Positions 1 through 8,887 of a DNA stretch of 40,430 bases are shown here, piece by piece. Source of the stretch: Ahrensia sp. R2A130 (GTDB lineage Bacteria > Pseudomonadota > Alphaproteobacteria > Rhizobiales > Rhizobiaceae); assembly GCF_000179775.1 (NCBI RefSeq), contig NZ_AEEB01000006.1, positions 1-40,430 on the forward strand, written 5' to 3'. Position numbers and translations under genes: made by a program. The number at the start of each line of letters is the position of its first letter. Position 1 is the stretch's first letter. The notes under the pieces were generated by a model, which searched no databases, had not been told where the DNA came from, and worked only from the letters and a program-made list of their open reading frames with translations.

Positions 1-677
1 GGCCCGAATAGTCCTGCGAACACGTATCGTGTTGAAATTGTTATTTAAAATTTTAATGCGATTGAGGACTACGTAAAAATTCAGGTATAGTCAGGCGGTT
101 TTTCGCGTTCTTGTTTTGTTTTATCGGTCATTCCTTTCGGTTGATGACGAGCGGATTCACTTCATTAAAAAATCAGTCCTCGCTGTTCCATTGGTGCTTA
201 CGCCGGACACGGCCTTTAGTCTCCGATCGAGTTCATAAAATTGATCGGCCAACCCAACCAGCCGATCCAATCATAACCCCAGAAAGCCCGCAGCAGGCGG
301 CTCAGCGTTCGGGGAGCAGAGCACATACAGCACACTAAACGACGAATTTTCCTAGGGGCTGGAACAACGTATGGTCACAGAGGGTTTGCGACCAGCGTAT
401 CGAACCCTGCGATCGACCTAAAGGTAGTATCTGTCTGGCATAAATTGCGATGAGTTCCGCGGTGCCGTCCGCATCCATATCGGCTGCGTTTATCAAAAGA
501 GTTGCTGTCACATCTTTGCATCGAGCTCGATCATTCGCCTTACCTTGCTGGAATGAGGGTTTTAAGTGCTGACATAGCGCAATGGTGCTAAACTCGACGT
601 TCAGCGGGCTCGCTTCATTCTGCAAACCGGACTGCCAGTTTTCTAAACGAACCCGCGACAGGTCCAGGACAATTCTC
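1..677. other. Intergenic region without a convincing gene
   Basis: The first 130 bases are AT-rich and no reading frame here has convincing protein character. A dyad AACACG-TAT-CGTGTT lies at 19-33 and could be an operator. On the minus strand an open frame from an ATG at 679 to 335 (114 aa) looks slightly protein-like in its second half, but it overlaps the DUF2493 start head to head, has no visible ribosome binding site and matches nothing I recognise. I treat it as unsupported. Confidence 0.4.
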
Positions 678-1637
678 ATGAACACACAGATGCAAAATCT
701 AGCTGCCTTCGAGCAGCTCACCCATTCACACGATCCCGACGAACACCACGTCGCCTCATCCACGCATCACGCCATCGAGGCCATGAAGCTCCACGGCCTT
801 CGGCAAGAGTGCGGCGAACGCGACTGGCGCGATCTTCCCGAGACCGAGCAGATCGAGCATGCGGCCCACTCCATCTAGGACACGCTCCTGGAAACCTTCG
901 ACGGCACTCCTCTCTAGGATGATCTGCAAGAGATGCTCTGAGGTGTGGTCAACGTTTTTCACCGCCGCCTCGAGTTCATCGACAAATGCCCTCAGACCAA
1001 CGAGGACGAGCAACGCCAGATGGTAAGTGATCAGGACGGTTCAGAAATTCGATCCGTCGAGTTGGAAGGCAAGCTCATCGAGGGCGAATTGCTTCTGGAA
1101 AAGCGCGCAGCCTTCGAGCTACTGCGCGATGCAGCAGCCAACCATTTCAGCACGCAGACAGGTTCGACGTGGCTCCCTCGCTCCGGCTCACGGACATCAC
1201 ATGCAGCCCTGACGAGCGCGGTGATCGATAGCCGCAACTACCAGTCGGCCAAGCGCAGCAAGAAAAACGAGATCCACTGTCCTGACGGCACCCGTATCGG
1301 CTTTACAGGCGGAAGAGACTTCAACGACCACAACGCAGTCATCGCAGCCCTCGATAAGACGAAAGCTAAATATCCCGACATGATCCTCCTGCACGGCGGC
1401 ACCAAGGAGGGTGCGGAAATGATCGCTGCCAAATGGTGCGAGTGCAATAAGATCGCTCAGGTCATCTTCAGCCCCGAATGGACCGAACACGCAAAGGCAG
1501 CACCGTTCCGGCGCAATGATGCACTGCTGAAAGAGATGCCAATCGGTCTCATCGCATTCTCAGGTTCGGGTGTGAACGAAAACATAGTCGACAAAGCCAA
1601 GGGACTGGGCATTACTGTCATGCGTCATCGAGCGTAA
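678..1637 (+). pseudogene. DUF2493 (SLOG-like, YspA-type) protein gene with three in-frame stop codons
   Basis: Read from the ATG at 678, one frame runs to the TAA at 1635-1637 (319 codons) and resembles the roughly 300-aa DUF2493 proteins of rhizobial plasmids. The N-terminal part carries AEHAAHSI-like sequence, the middle has NVFHRR, DEQRQ and QDGSEIRSVELE, and the C-terminal domain has FTGGRDFNDH, ILLHGGTKEGAE and FRRNDALLKEMPIG. The frame is broken only by TAG at 876, TAG at 915 and TGA at 939. Family comparison from memory suggests they replace a hydrophobic residue, Glu and Trp. There is no frameshift elsewhere. DUF2493 belongs to the SLOG/Rossmann nucleotide-binding superfamily; its role is not established. 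Re-initiation at GTG 945 or ATG 1020 would still make a product with the whole C-terminal domain. It ends 20 bp inside the convergent small gene 1618-1857. Confidence 0.75.
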
Positions 1638-1857
1638 CATAAAACAGATTTGAAGCACCGTCGGCTTTTGCTGGCGGTGCGACATCTTTGGCTAGGCCAA
1701 TGGCATTTAGTGCCTTGCGAAAGTGGTCCGACAAACGTCCGTTAGCTGGACAAGTCGCCACAATGTCCGGTAAAGCCACATAGCGTGATTTATAGGACAG
1801 TTTGATTGTTGGACGAGTTTGCGGACTATTGGCGATAGTGAAATGCTGCTTCAGCAT
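1618..1857 (-). CDS. Small hypothetical protein, 79 aa
   Basis: From an ATG at 1857 on the minus strand this frame encodes 79 aa of ordinary composition, including SYKSRYVALPDI and a C-terminal FYVTLDDA. It reads more like a real protein than like the antisense of another gene. A longer frame upstream of this ATG runs antisense through the recombinase and is probably not coding. No domain is recognised and no strong ribosome binding site is visible. It is divergent from the serine recombinase (20 bp between start codons) and overlaps the end of the DUF2493 gene tail to tail. A dyad ATGCTG-CTT-CAGCAT at 1843-1857 covers its start codon and could be an operator for the divergent pair. Confidence 0.4.
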   Translation of the reverse strand: MLKQHFTIANSPQTRPTIKLSYKSRYVALPDIVATCPANGRLSDHFRKALNAIGLAKDVAPPAKADGASNLFYVTLDDA

Positions 1858-1877
1858 CTGCGAAGGGAACAATAGCG

Positions 1878-2462
1878 ATGTCCTTGATTGGATACGCACG
1901 GGTATCGACCGCCGAACAGGACGTCGCCCTTCAACTCGACGCTCTGAATGCTGCCGGCGTGTTACGCACCTTTGAAGACCGAGGCGTATCCGGTACGAAG
2001 ACCGAGCGCCCCGGGCTGATGAAGACACTCGCCTTCCTGCGAGAAGGTGACACACTCGTCGTCTGGAAGCTCGATCGCCTTGGGCGATCAATGACCCATC
2101 TTTTGCAAACGGTCGCAGGCTTGGAGGCCGAAGGGATCGGTTTCCGGTCTTTGACCGAGAACATCGATACGACGACACCGACCGGACGCCTCGTGTTTCA
2201 CATTTTCGGAGCTCTCGGTCAGTTTGAGCGCGACCTGATCCGTGAGCGGACGAATGCCGGTCTCGCTGCTGCTGCTGCGCGTGGGCGAAAAGGTGGTCGT
2301 CCGGTGGCAGCCACCCCGGATAAAGTTGCCCGAGCGCGGCAAATGATTGCGGCAGGACTCAATGTCCGGGAAGCTGCTGCTCGCCTGAAAATCGGCAAGT
2401 CGGCTCTATACACTGCGCTTTCGGCATCGAACGCTGCCGAAGAAAGTGACAACCGCGCATGA
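1878..2462 (+). CDS. Serine recombinase of the resolvase/invertase family
   Basis: This 194-aa protein has the size and layout of small serine resolvases/invertases (Hin, Tn3 resolvase). The N-terminal catalytic domain has YARVSTAEQ with the nucleophile Ser10, followed by the family motifs VVWKLDRLGRS and FGALGQFERDLI. The linker GRKGGRP leads into a C-terminal helix-turn-helix (VREAAARLKIGKSALYTAL) that binds the crossover site. GAAGGGAAC, about 9 bases before the ATG at 1878, is a fair ribosome binding site. A weak promoter may lie at 1802-1830 (TTGATT, 17-bp spacer, ACTATT). Its TGA overlaps the ATG of sspA as ATGA, so it is probably the first gene of the ssp operon and translationally coupled to it. 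Whether it moves the locus, flips a site or regulates it cannot be told from sequence. Confidence 0.93.
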   Translation: MSLIGYARVSTAEQDVALQLDALNAAGVLRTFEDRGVSGTKTERPGLMKTLAFLREGDTLVVWKLDRLGRSMTHLLQTVAGLEAEGIGFRSLTENIDTTTPTGRLVFHIFGALGQFERDLIRERTNAGLAAAAARGRKGGRPVAATPDKVARARQMIAAGLNVREAAARLKIGKSALYTALSASNAAEESDNRA

Positions 2463-3607
2463 CCGGCATCTACCTCGACTTCGCAGCGACAACCCCGATT
2501 GATCCTCGAGTTCGCGCGGCTATGGAACCACTCCTCAGCGCTCACTTTGGAAACCCTCACGCAGAGCATTCTGATGCCATCGCTCCCGCCGCGGCTATCG
2601 ACACCGCAGAAAAGCAAGTCGCGCACCTGATCGGTGCTCAACCTGGAGAAATCGTCTTCACGTCAGGGGCAACAGAAGCAAACAATGCCGCTTTGAAAGG
2701 CGTAATGCGGTCAACGCAACGTCGCGGCGATCATCTCATTGTCAGCGCGATCGAACACAGCTGCGTGTTGGAGAGCGCGCGAGCACTCGAACGCAGCGGC
2801 TGCACCGTCACCTTCATTCCCGTAGATAGATTAGGGTACGTCACCACCGGTGATGTCCTCGATGCCGTCACGCCGGAAACGGCTTTGATTTCGATCATGC
2901 TCGTCAATAACGAACTTGGCACTCGTCAGCCGGTCCGCGAAATTGTGCAGCAAGTCGCAGGCCAGGGAATTGTGACCCACACAGACGCGGCGCAAGCCGT
3001 CGCTCGAATTCGCGTCGATGTCCACGACCTTGGCGTCGACCTCCTCAGCCTATCCGGTCACAAACTGTATGGCCCAAAGGGGATTGGTGCTCTTTATTCA
3101 TCATCGGACTGCCCCGTCCGCTTGGAACCGTTAATTCACGGGGGTGGACAACAGGGTGGACGACGCGGCGGCACAGTTCCCGCCTTCCTCTGTGCCGGGC
3201 TCGGTGCCGCCGCCGAGCAAGCGATGGACGCCTTGAACCTTTCCGACACTGCGTTCGCAGCAGCGCGATACTTTATCGAAAGTCTTGATCGGGCGATTGA
3301 AGGCGTCGACTTCAACGGTTTCGGGCCCACAGACTACGATGGAATAGTCAGCGTCCGGTTCCACGATGCGAAAGCTATCGATGTCCTGCAGCATCTATAC
3401 GGACGGGTATCAGCGTCGTTGGGATCAGCCTGTCATGCAGGTTCGATCGAGCCTTCACACGTCTTGCAAGCAATCGGTTTGGATACAGCGCAAATGTCCG
3501 AATCCATCCGTTTTAGTTTCGGACGAGATGCGACGGAAATTGAGGTCGATCGTGCGGTTTCTATGATCGCTGACGCCGTTTTAAGAACCCGCGCGTTGAA
3601 CCTTTAG
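2459..3607 (+). CDS. sspA: SspA-like cysteine desulfurase
   Basis: A 382-aa PLP-dependent class V aminotransferase fold (IscS/NifS/DndA/SspA). It should take sulfur from L-cysteine as an enzyme persulfide and pass it on for insertion into the DNA backbone. The PLP lysine is K202 (LSGHKLYGPKG); H100 (SAIEH) and D176 (HTDAAQA) match the cofactor-binding residues. The catalytic cysteine is C325 in SLGSACHAG. The N-terminus YLDFAATTPIDPRV is typical, and the length is normal. Alone it could pass for a housekeeping IscS; its assignment as SspA rests on the following DUF4007 gene, the large P-loop ATPase, the PAPS-reductase-like gene and the adjacent SspE homologue. The ATG overlaps the recombinase stop (ATGA). 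About 100 bp separate it from sspB, the only real gap in the operon. Confidence 0.92.
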   Translation: MTGIYLDFAATTPIDPRVRAAMEPLLSAHFGNPHAEHSDAIAPAAAIDTAEKQVAHLIGAQPGEIVFTSGATEANNAALKGVMRSTQRRGDHLIVSAIEHSCVLESARALERSGCTVTFIPVDRLGYVTTGDVLDAVTPETALISIMLVNNELGTRQPVREIVQQVAGQGIVTHTDAAQAVARIRVDVHDLGVDLLSLSGHKLYGPKGIGALYSSSDCPVRLEPLIHGGGQQGGRRGGTVPAFLCAGLGAAAEQAMDALNLSDTAFAAARYFIESLDRAIEGVDFNGFGPTDYDGIVSVRFHDAKAIDVLQHLYGRVSASLGSACHAGSIEPSHVLQAIGLDTAQMSESIRFSFGRDATEIEVDRAVSMIADAVLRTRALNL

Positions 3608-3706
3608 ACTCTTCCTGAAGCTTATCCCCACCGCGTAGGATCTCGCTGCCGCGCTGGACACCGCGTCCAGTTGCTTCGCGGCCGTGTGCGGTCTAGTTTC
3701 CACCTC

Positions 3707-4663
3707 ATGCTAAGAGGACCACTCGGCGAACCATCTGCCGTCACACGATTTTCAGGACATGAGACATTTCCGTTGCGTCGCCTATGGCTTCGCAAAGCGT
3801 ACGAGGCTGTACGCGAGGCCGAGGGTACGGACGCGTCGGAAGTCTTTGATAAAGATGCTGGAATTATCAGGTTCGGCGTCGGCAAGAATATGGTTTTCGC
3901 CATTCGCCATTGGGCGAGAATATGCCGAGTCATTGAGGAAGATGCCCAAGGCCACTGCAAAATCGGACCGGTTGGCAATTTGCTCTTTCATTCGGAAACC
4001 GGCGTTGATCCTTATCTCGAAAATATCGCATCAACTTGGCTGCTTCATTGGATCATCGCGTCCGACAGCGAGAATGCGACCACATGGTATTACGCGTTCA
4101 ACCATCTGAACGCCGGTACGTTCGATCGTGAAACAATTGCCTCGCCGCTGCGCGACCTGTGTCTGGAGCTATCGAGGTCACGCGCATCTGCGGCGACCAT
4201 AAAAAGGGACGTCGAGGTCTTCGTTCGCTCCTACGTTTCCAGGATTGCGGGATCTTCGGTCGACGATCAGGTCGAGACCGTACTTTCAGAATTGAACCTC
4301 GTTCGGGAAGTGGCCGGGAAGGCGTTCGAATTTCGCCGTGGACCGAAGCCGTCGCTACCAGATGGCGTCTTCGCCTACGCCCTTCATGACTTTTGGTCAC
4401 GTAAAGAACGGCTGACCGCTAGTGCCGTAAGCTCGATCTCAGTTGAAGAGATCGCGTTTGAACCTGGCTCGCCCGGCCGTATCTTCAAGATGAACGAAGA
4501 CGCTGTCATCGATCGCCTTGTTCATATCGATCGAACAACTTCCAAGGCCTTTGTTTGGTCAGATACAGCCGGGGTTCGAAACGTCTCCAAGCGTGACAAA
4601 ATCGACCCCTATGAGCAGTTGCGCAGCTCATTCTCTCGGTCGCGGAAAGAGGTTGCCGCTTGA
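3707..4663 (+). CDS. sspB: SspB-like DUF4007 protein
   Basis: A DUF4007-family protein of 318 aa from the ATG at 3707. A TTG at 3671 in the same frame would add 12 residues, but family-like sequence begins only after the ATG. The signature FSGHETFPLR is at residues 15-24, followed by FGVGKNMVFAIRHW and WLLHWIIASD, all characteristic of DUF4007. In the described SspABCD system, SspB is the DUF4007 component with DNA-nicking activity needed for single-strand phosphorothioation. That role is known for the family and inferred here. Its TGA overlaps the TTG start of the ATPase gene (TTGA), indicating translational coupling. No obvious Shine-Dalgarno precedes the ATG at 3707, so the start is moderately certain. 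Confidence 0.85.
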   Translation: MLRGPLGEPSAVTRFSGHETFPLRRLWLRKAYEAVREAEGTDASEVFDKDAGIIRFGVGKNMVFAIRHWARICRVIEEDAQGHCKIGPVGNLLFHSETGVDPYLENIASTWLLHWIIASDSENATTWYYAFNHLNAGTFDRETIASPLRDLCLELSRSRASAATIKRDVEVFVRSYVSRIAGSSVDDQVETVLSELNLVREVAGKAFEFRRGPKPSLPDGVFAYALHDFWSRKERLTASAVSSISVEEIAFEPGSPGRIFKMNEDAVIDRLVHIDRTTSKAFVWSDTAGVRNVSKRDKIDPYEQLRSSFSRSRKEVAA

Positions 4664-7600
4664 CCAAATATCTCACTCATCACGCCACTGTGGAACGCCG
4701 GTTTCAAAAGTCGATCCGGCTCGATGCAGATCTTGGTTCAATCGATGGTTTGCATGGCTACGTCGTGCACGAGACGGCTCGCGCTGCCCTTGAAACAACT
4801 TGTGCGTCGATCGCAAGAGGGCAGGGCGCGTTCACATGGACAGGACCGTATGGAGGAGGAAAGTCGAGCCTCGCACTGTCTCTCGCCTCGTCGGTTCTCC
4901 CCGAAGGAGAGGCCAGAGATACCGCTCGGACCTTGCTTGGTGAGTGCATAAAGCCCGCCTTCGATGGAACGCCTGGTGAGTGGTTGCCTGTAGTCCTGAC
5001 CGGACGTCGCGCCGATCCGGTTGAAGACCTACGTGCAGCGACTGCTGACGCGGTTGCGCAATCGCCTGGTTCCGCTCGAACCAAACGTGGCCATAAGCTG
5101 GACGCTTCCGGTCAAGATGTCATTCTCCGTCTCTCTCGCGAGGCCGAGGCACGACCCGATGGGGGCGTCCTCGTCATCATCGACGAAATGGGGAAATACC
5201 TAGAAGGGGCTAGCGATCTTTCGATCGACATACACTTCTTCCAAGATCTAGCCGAGACAGCCAATCGATCTGGTGGTCGGCTCATCGTGATCGGCATTCT
5301 ACATCAAGCATTCGATCGATACGCGGAACGGTTAGGGTCCCGGGTCCAAAATGAATGGGCCAAAATCCAGGGCCGGTTTGTCGACATTCCTATCGTCACT
5401 GCAACAGACGAGGTAATTGACCTGATTGGACGCGCGATCACCGTAAGCGTCCAACATTCCACTAGTGCCAGCGTATCGGAACTTGTTGCATCCGACATCG
5501 CAGAGCGACGTCCAGGAACACCTGATGATCTCGCAGAAAGGCTGGACGCTTGTTGGCCTCTGCATCCCGTCACAGCTTCGCTTCTTGGCCCGGTAACGAG
5601 AAGGCGCTTTGGACAGAACGAGAGAAGCCTATTCGGCTTCCTAAGTTCTGCTGAGCCCAATGGGTTTCAAGAGTTCCTTGACCAGACAAGGTCGGGTTCG
5701 AACGTCACGTTCAGTCCATCGGATCTGTGGGATTACCTAAGGATCAATTTGGAACCGGCCATCCAAGCGTCTCCAGATGGCCACCGGTGGTCACTAGCCG
5801 CTGATGCTATCGAACGCGCCCAACGGCACGCCGATGCCCTCCACGAGCAGATCGCGAAGACGGTCGCCATCATTGATCTCTTCCGCAACGGGTCCGGCAT
5901 CGTAGCTTCTCAACGTATCGTCGAGGCCTGTTTGATTGCGCCACGTGCGACCGTTCAAGCTGCGCTTGAAGATCTCGTGCGATCATCTTCATTGGTTTTC
6001 CGTCGGCACCTTGGTGCCTATGCGGTTTACGCTGGCAGTGATTTCGATATCGAAGCGGAGATCGTCACTCGGATGGACGAACGCGGCTCACTGGATATCA
6101 GAACACTGAACGAGCTAGCGGGTTTGAAGCCAGTCCTCGCAAAGGCCCACTATTTCGACACCGGGACACCACGCTGGTTCGATACGCGTATGACGGAGAT
6201 CGGTGGAGAGACAGTATCCATTTTTGAATCTGCCGTTTCTTCCGAAGCAGCTGGTCGCTTCATCCTTGGATTTCCCAGTGATCGCCTTTCGCTGGACGAG
6301 GCGCATGAAAGTGTGAAGCAGGCTTCTAACGTTCAGAGCGAACTGCCCATTATTGTCGGCCTGCCTCCGAACTACGAAGCGGTGCGGTCACTTGGGCGAG
6401 AACTGTCTGCGTTGCGGGACGTGCAGCGGGAAAGTGCAGAACTTGAAGGTGACGCAACCGCTCGACGGGAAGTCGAAGCAAGGATCGCTTTACTGACAGG
6501 TCGTTTGGAAGAAGAACTACGATTGGCCTTCGATGGAGCCAAGTGGTTCCAAAATGGTGCTGAGATCACGACCGAAGAAGGGTCAATGTCACGACTGGCG
6601 AGTGACCAGGCTGAAATCGTCTTCAAGCATGCCCCTGTCGTTCATTCCGAATTGGCGAACCGTCAAAAACCGTCCAGCAATACCAATGCTGCCATTCGAG
6701 CACTGCTGAAAGGAGTGGCTGACGCCACAGGTGAGCATCGGTTTGGTATCAAGGGTTATCCGCCTGAGGTCGGACTTGCCGCGACAACCTTGGAGGCGAC
6801 CGGTCTTTATCGGGAAGCCGAAGAGGGTTGGGCATTTGTCGAGCCGGCAAATGATGATTTCGTCGAACGCAACCTAGCCCCGTTGTGGAGCGAAACAGAC
6901 AAGCTTCTCGCCTCCGGTGAACGGATCAGAGTGGCTGATCTCTATGACGAGTGGCGCCGACCACCGTTCGGTGTTCGCAACGGTCTGATGCCGATCCTCC
7001 TAGTCGCCTATCTGCGAACACGGCAGGTGAAGACAGCGGTCTATGTAGAGAACATGTTCCAGCCGTCGCTAGACGATCTCGTAATCGACCGATTGCTACA
7101 GGACCCCTCCGACATCGCACTACGCCGTGTGCTCACAACCAAGAATGATCGCACCGCCATGAAGATGTATGCGGCAAAAGCGCATGAGCTCACCGGTTGG
7201 TCACCACCGGCCGAACCGCTCCCGGTCGCGCAGGCGCTGGTTGAATTCGCTTTCAAGCTGCCAGGTTGGGCCCGTCATGCGCATGGCGCGCTGTCGAGCG
7301 CTGCTAAAAGCATCCGCCGTGGTCTCCTTCATGCCGATGATCCGCACGATCTATTCGCAAAGGCGTTCCCTGAAGCTGTTGGCGGTTCCGACGGCAAAAC
7401 CGGTCAACGGGTCTGCGATGCACTCGAAGAATTGCGAACTGCGCAGCCTCGAATGCTCGACGAGTTGCGCGGCAAGATGCTGGCAGCGTTGAAGCATCAA
7501 GGGAGCAACTTCGAACCATTGCAGGCGCGGGCGCACGCAGTCGAAAACACGGCAAGCGACGATCTCAAACTGAGCGGGTTCATCTCTCGCCTTGCAGCCT

Positions 7601-8022
7601 TCGACGGATCTACCGCACACATGGAGGCGATCTGCGGTCTTGTGACCGGCCAACCCGTATCCGGGTGGCGTGACCTCGAGCCCAAGCGCGCTGCTGTTCA
7701 GTTGGCCGATTTCGCTTATCGTTTCCGACGGGTCGAACTGTTCGGAGATACAGGCGAGGCACCTACACAGACAGCCGTGATGATGATGGCGGGTGTCGGC
7801 ACGGCAGAGCGTAGCGTCGTTCGACGAGCTCAGATTTCGGTCGCAGAACAGGCAACGATCGAACCGATTGCAAGTGAGATCAGAAAGCGTTTGCAGCAGG
7901 AAGGTTTGTCGCAAGATCTGCTCCTGGCCGTGCTTGCAGAAGTCTCTCACGACCTTCTCGAAGACGACGGCGAAGCGGACGTCACCGTGCCACTTATCCC
8001 CGAAGAGGAAGCTTCCGCATGA
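4660..8022 (+). CDS. sspC: SspC-like large P-loop ATPase
   Basis: A 1120-aa protein whose N-terminal third is a P-loop ATPase: Walker A GPYGGGKSS at residues 62-70 and Walker B LVIIDEMGK at about 171-179. The rest is long, mostly helical and acidic, with no domain I can name. By position between the DUF4007 gene and the PAPS-reductase-like gene it corresponds to SspC, the ATPase of the single-strand phosphorothioation machinery, which probably remodels DNA or drives complex assembly. The start is a TTG overlapping the sspB stop, and the end overlaps the sspD start (ATGA at 8019-8022), so the operon is gapless here. A related large ATPase from another DUF4007-containing system cannot be excluded. 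Confidence 0.83.
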   Translation: MTKYLTHHATVERRFQKSIRLDADLGSIDGLHGYVVHETARAALETTCASIARGQGAFTWTGPYGGGKSSLALSLASSVLPEGEARDTARTLLGECIKPAFDGTPGEWLPVVLTGRRADPVEDLRAATADAVAQSPGSARTKRGHKLDASGQDVILRLSREAEARPDGGVLVIIDEMGKYLEGASDLSIDIHFFQDLAETANRSGGRLIVIGILHQAFDRYAERLGSRVQNEWAKIQGRFVDIPIVTATDEVIDLIGRAITVSVQHSTSASVSELVASDIAERRPGTPDDLAERLDACWPLHPVTASLLGPVTRRRFGQNERSLFGFLSSAEPNGFQEFLDQTRSGSNVTFSPSDLWDYLRINLEPAIQASPDGHRWSLAADAIERAQRHADALHEQIAKTVAIIDLFRNGSGIVASQRIVEACLIAPRATVQAALEDLVRSSSLVFRRHLGAYAVYAGSDFDIEAEIVTRMDERGSLDIRTLNELAGLKPVLAKAHYFDTGTPRWFDTRMTEIGGETVSIFESAVSSEAAGRFILGFPSDRLSLDEAHESVKQASNVQSELPIIVGLPPNYEAVRSLGRELSALRDVQRESAELEGDATARREVEARIALLTGRLEEELRLAFDGAKWFQNGAEITTEEGSMSRLASDQAEIVFKHAPVVHSELANRQKPSSNTNAAIRALLKGVADATGEHRFGIKGYPPEVGLAATTLEATGLYREAEEGWAFVEPANDDFVERNLAPLWSETDKLLASGERIRVADLYDEWRRPPFGVRNGLMPILLVAYLRTRQVKTAVYVENMFQPSLDDLVIDRLLQDPSDIALRRVLTTKNDRTAMKMYAAKAHELTGWSPPAEPLPVAQALVEFAFKLPGWARHAHGALSSAAKSIRRGLLHADDPHDLFAKAFPEAVGGSDGKTGQRVCDALEELRTAQPRMLDELRGKMLAALKHQGSNFEPLQARAHAVENTASDDLKLSGFISRLAAFDGSTAHMEAICGLVTGQPVSGWRDLEPKRAAVQLADFAYRFRRVELFGDTGEAPTQTAVMMMAGVGTAERSVVRRAQISVAEQATIEPIASEIRKRLQQEGLSQDLLLAVLAEVSHDLLEDDGEADVTVPLIPEEEASA

Positions 8023-8885
8023 CCCAAATGAAATCGCCTAACCAGCCGCGGGAAATTCACGTTCTTGGCCTGTCCGGCGGCCGTGACAGCGCTTCACTGG
8101 CGGTCTGGATGCGTCAGAACCGACCTGAGATTGATATCAAGTACTTCTTCACGGATACCGGCAAAGAGCTCAAAGAGGTGTATGACTACCTCGGCGAACT
8201 CGAAGGGTTCATCGGCAAACCGATCGAAAGACTGAACGCGGATCGCGACTTCGATTTCTGGCTAAAGCAATATGGTCACTTCCTTCCATCGCCACGCACG
8301 CGCTGGTGTACGCGTAAACTCAAAATCGAACCGTTTGAGCATTGGCTCAAGCCTGAGTTGGAAGCTGGCACGATCGTTCACAGCTACGTGGCGATCCGTG
8401 CAGATGAGCCGGATCGATCGGGGATGATCGCCACCCATCCGAATATGAAGGTCCACTTCCCCCTGCGGGAGGCGGGTCTCGACAAAGCTGCAGTGATCGA
8501 ACTTTTAGACAGCTCGGGCCTTGGCTTGCCAGCTTACTATCGCTGGCGATCCAGAAGCGGCTGCACGTTCTGCTTCTATCAGCAGAAGATCGAATGGGTT
8601 CGCCTGATGAGAGAGCACCCCGACGCGTTCGAGGAGGCTAAGTCCTATGAGAAGTCTGCACTCGAGCACGGATCTCCTTTCACATGGACGCAGAAAGAGT
8701 CGCTGGACGAATTGGCACGGCCTGAGCGTGTCGCACAAATCGAGAAAGACTACGATTTGCGCGTTGCTCGCCGGAAGGCCAAACAATTGGCCAACCCTCT
8801 TCGGGCTAGACTGAGCGAGATCGACATTGATGAGGTCTATGGAGTTCCCGAGGCCGCGAGCGGTTGCCTGACCTGTCACAAATGA
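8019..8885 (+). CDS. sspD: SspD-like phosphoadenosine phosphosulfate reductase family protein
   Basis: A 288-aa PP-loop protein of the PAPS reductase/DndC-SspD type. The adenylate-binding PP-loop SGGRDS is at residues 19-24, followed by FFTDTGKE. C97 (RWCTRKLKI), C182 and C185 (GCTFC) and a C-terminal pair C283/C286 (GCLTC) could hold an iron-sulfur cluster or zinc. Known role of the family: it activates DNA with ATP and uses sulfur from the desulfurase to replace a non-bridging phosphate oxygen. It overlaps the ATPase gene by 4 bp. Its TGA ends 2 bp before the end of the convergent sspE gene, and no terminator fits between them. The RWCTRKLK motif, rather than classical CysH signatures, favours the DNA-modification branch. 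Confidence 0.9.
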   Translation: MTQMKSPNQPREIHVLGLSGGRDSASLAVWMRQNRPEIDIKYFFTDTGKELKEVYDYLGELEGFIGKPIERLNADRDFDFWLKQYGHFLPSPRTRWCTRKLKIEPFEHWLKPELEAGTIVHSYVAIRADEPDRSGMIATHPNMKVHFPLREAGLDKAAVIELLDSSGLGLPAYYRWRSRSGCTFCFYQQKIEWVRLMREHPDAFEEAKSYEKSALEHGSPFTWTQKESLDELARPERVAQIEKDYDLRVARRKAKQLANPLRARLSEIDIDEVYGVPEAASGCLTCHK

Positions 8886-8887
8886 AC

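Noticed and set aside
335..679. 114-aa minus-strand frame from an ATG at 679
   Set aside because: Some segments look protein-like, but there is no ribosome binding site or recognisable family and it meets the DUF2493 start head-on.
7351..7950. 199-aa minus-strand frame
   Set aside because: Antisense to sspC, no ribosome binding site and odd Cys/Arg-rich composition.
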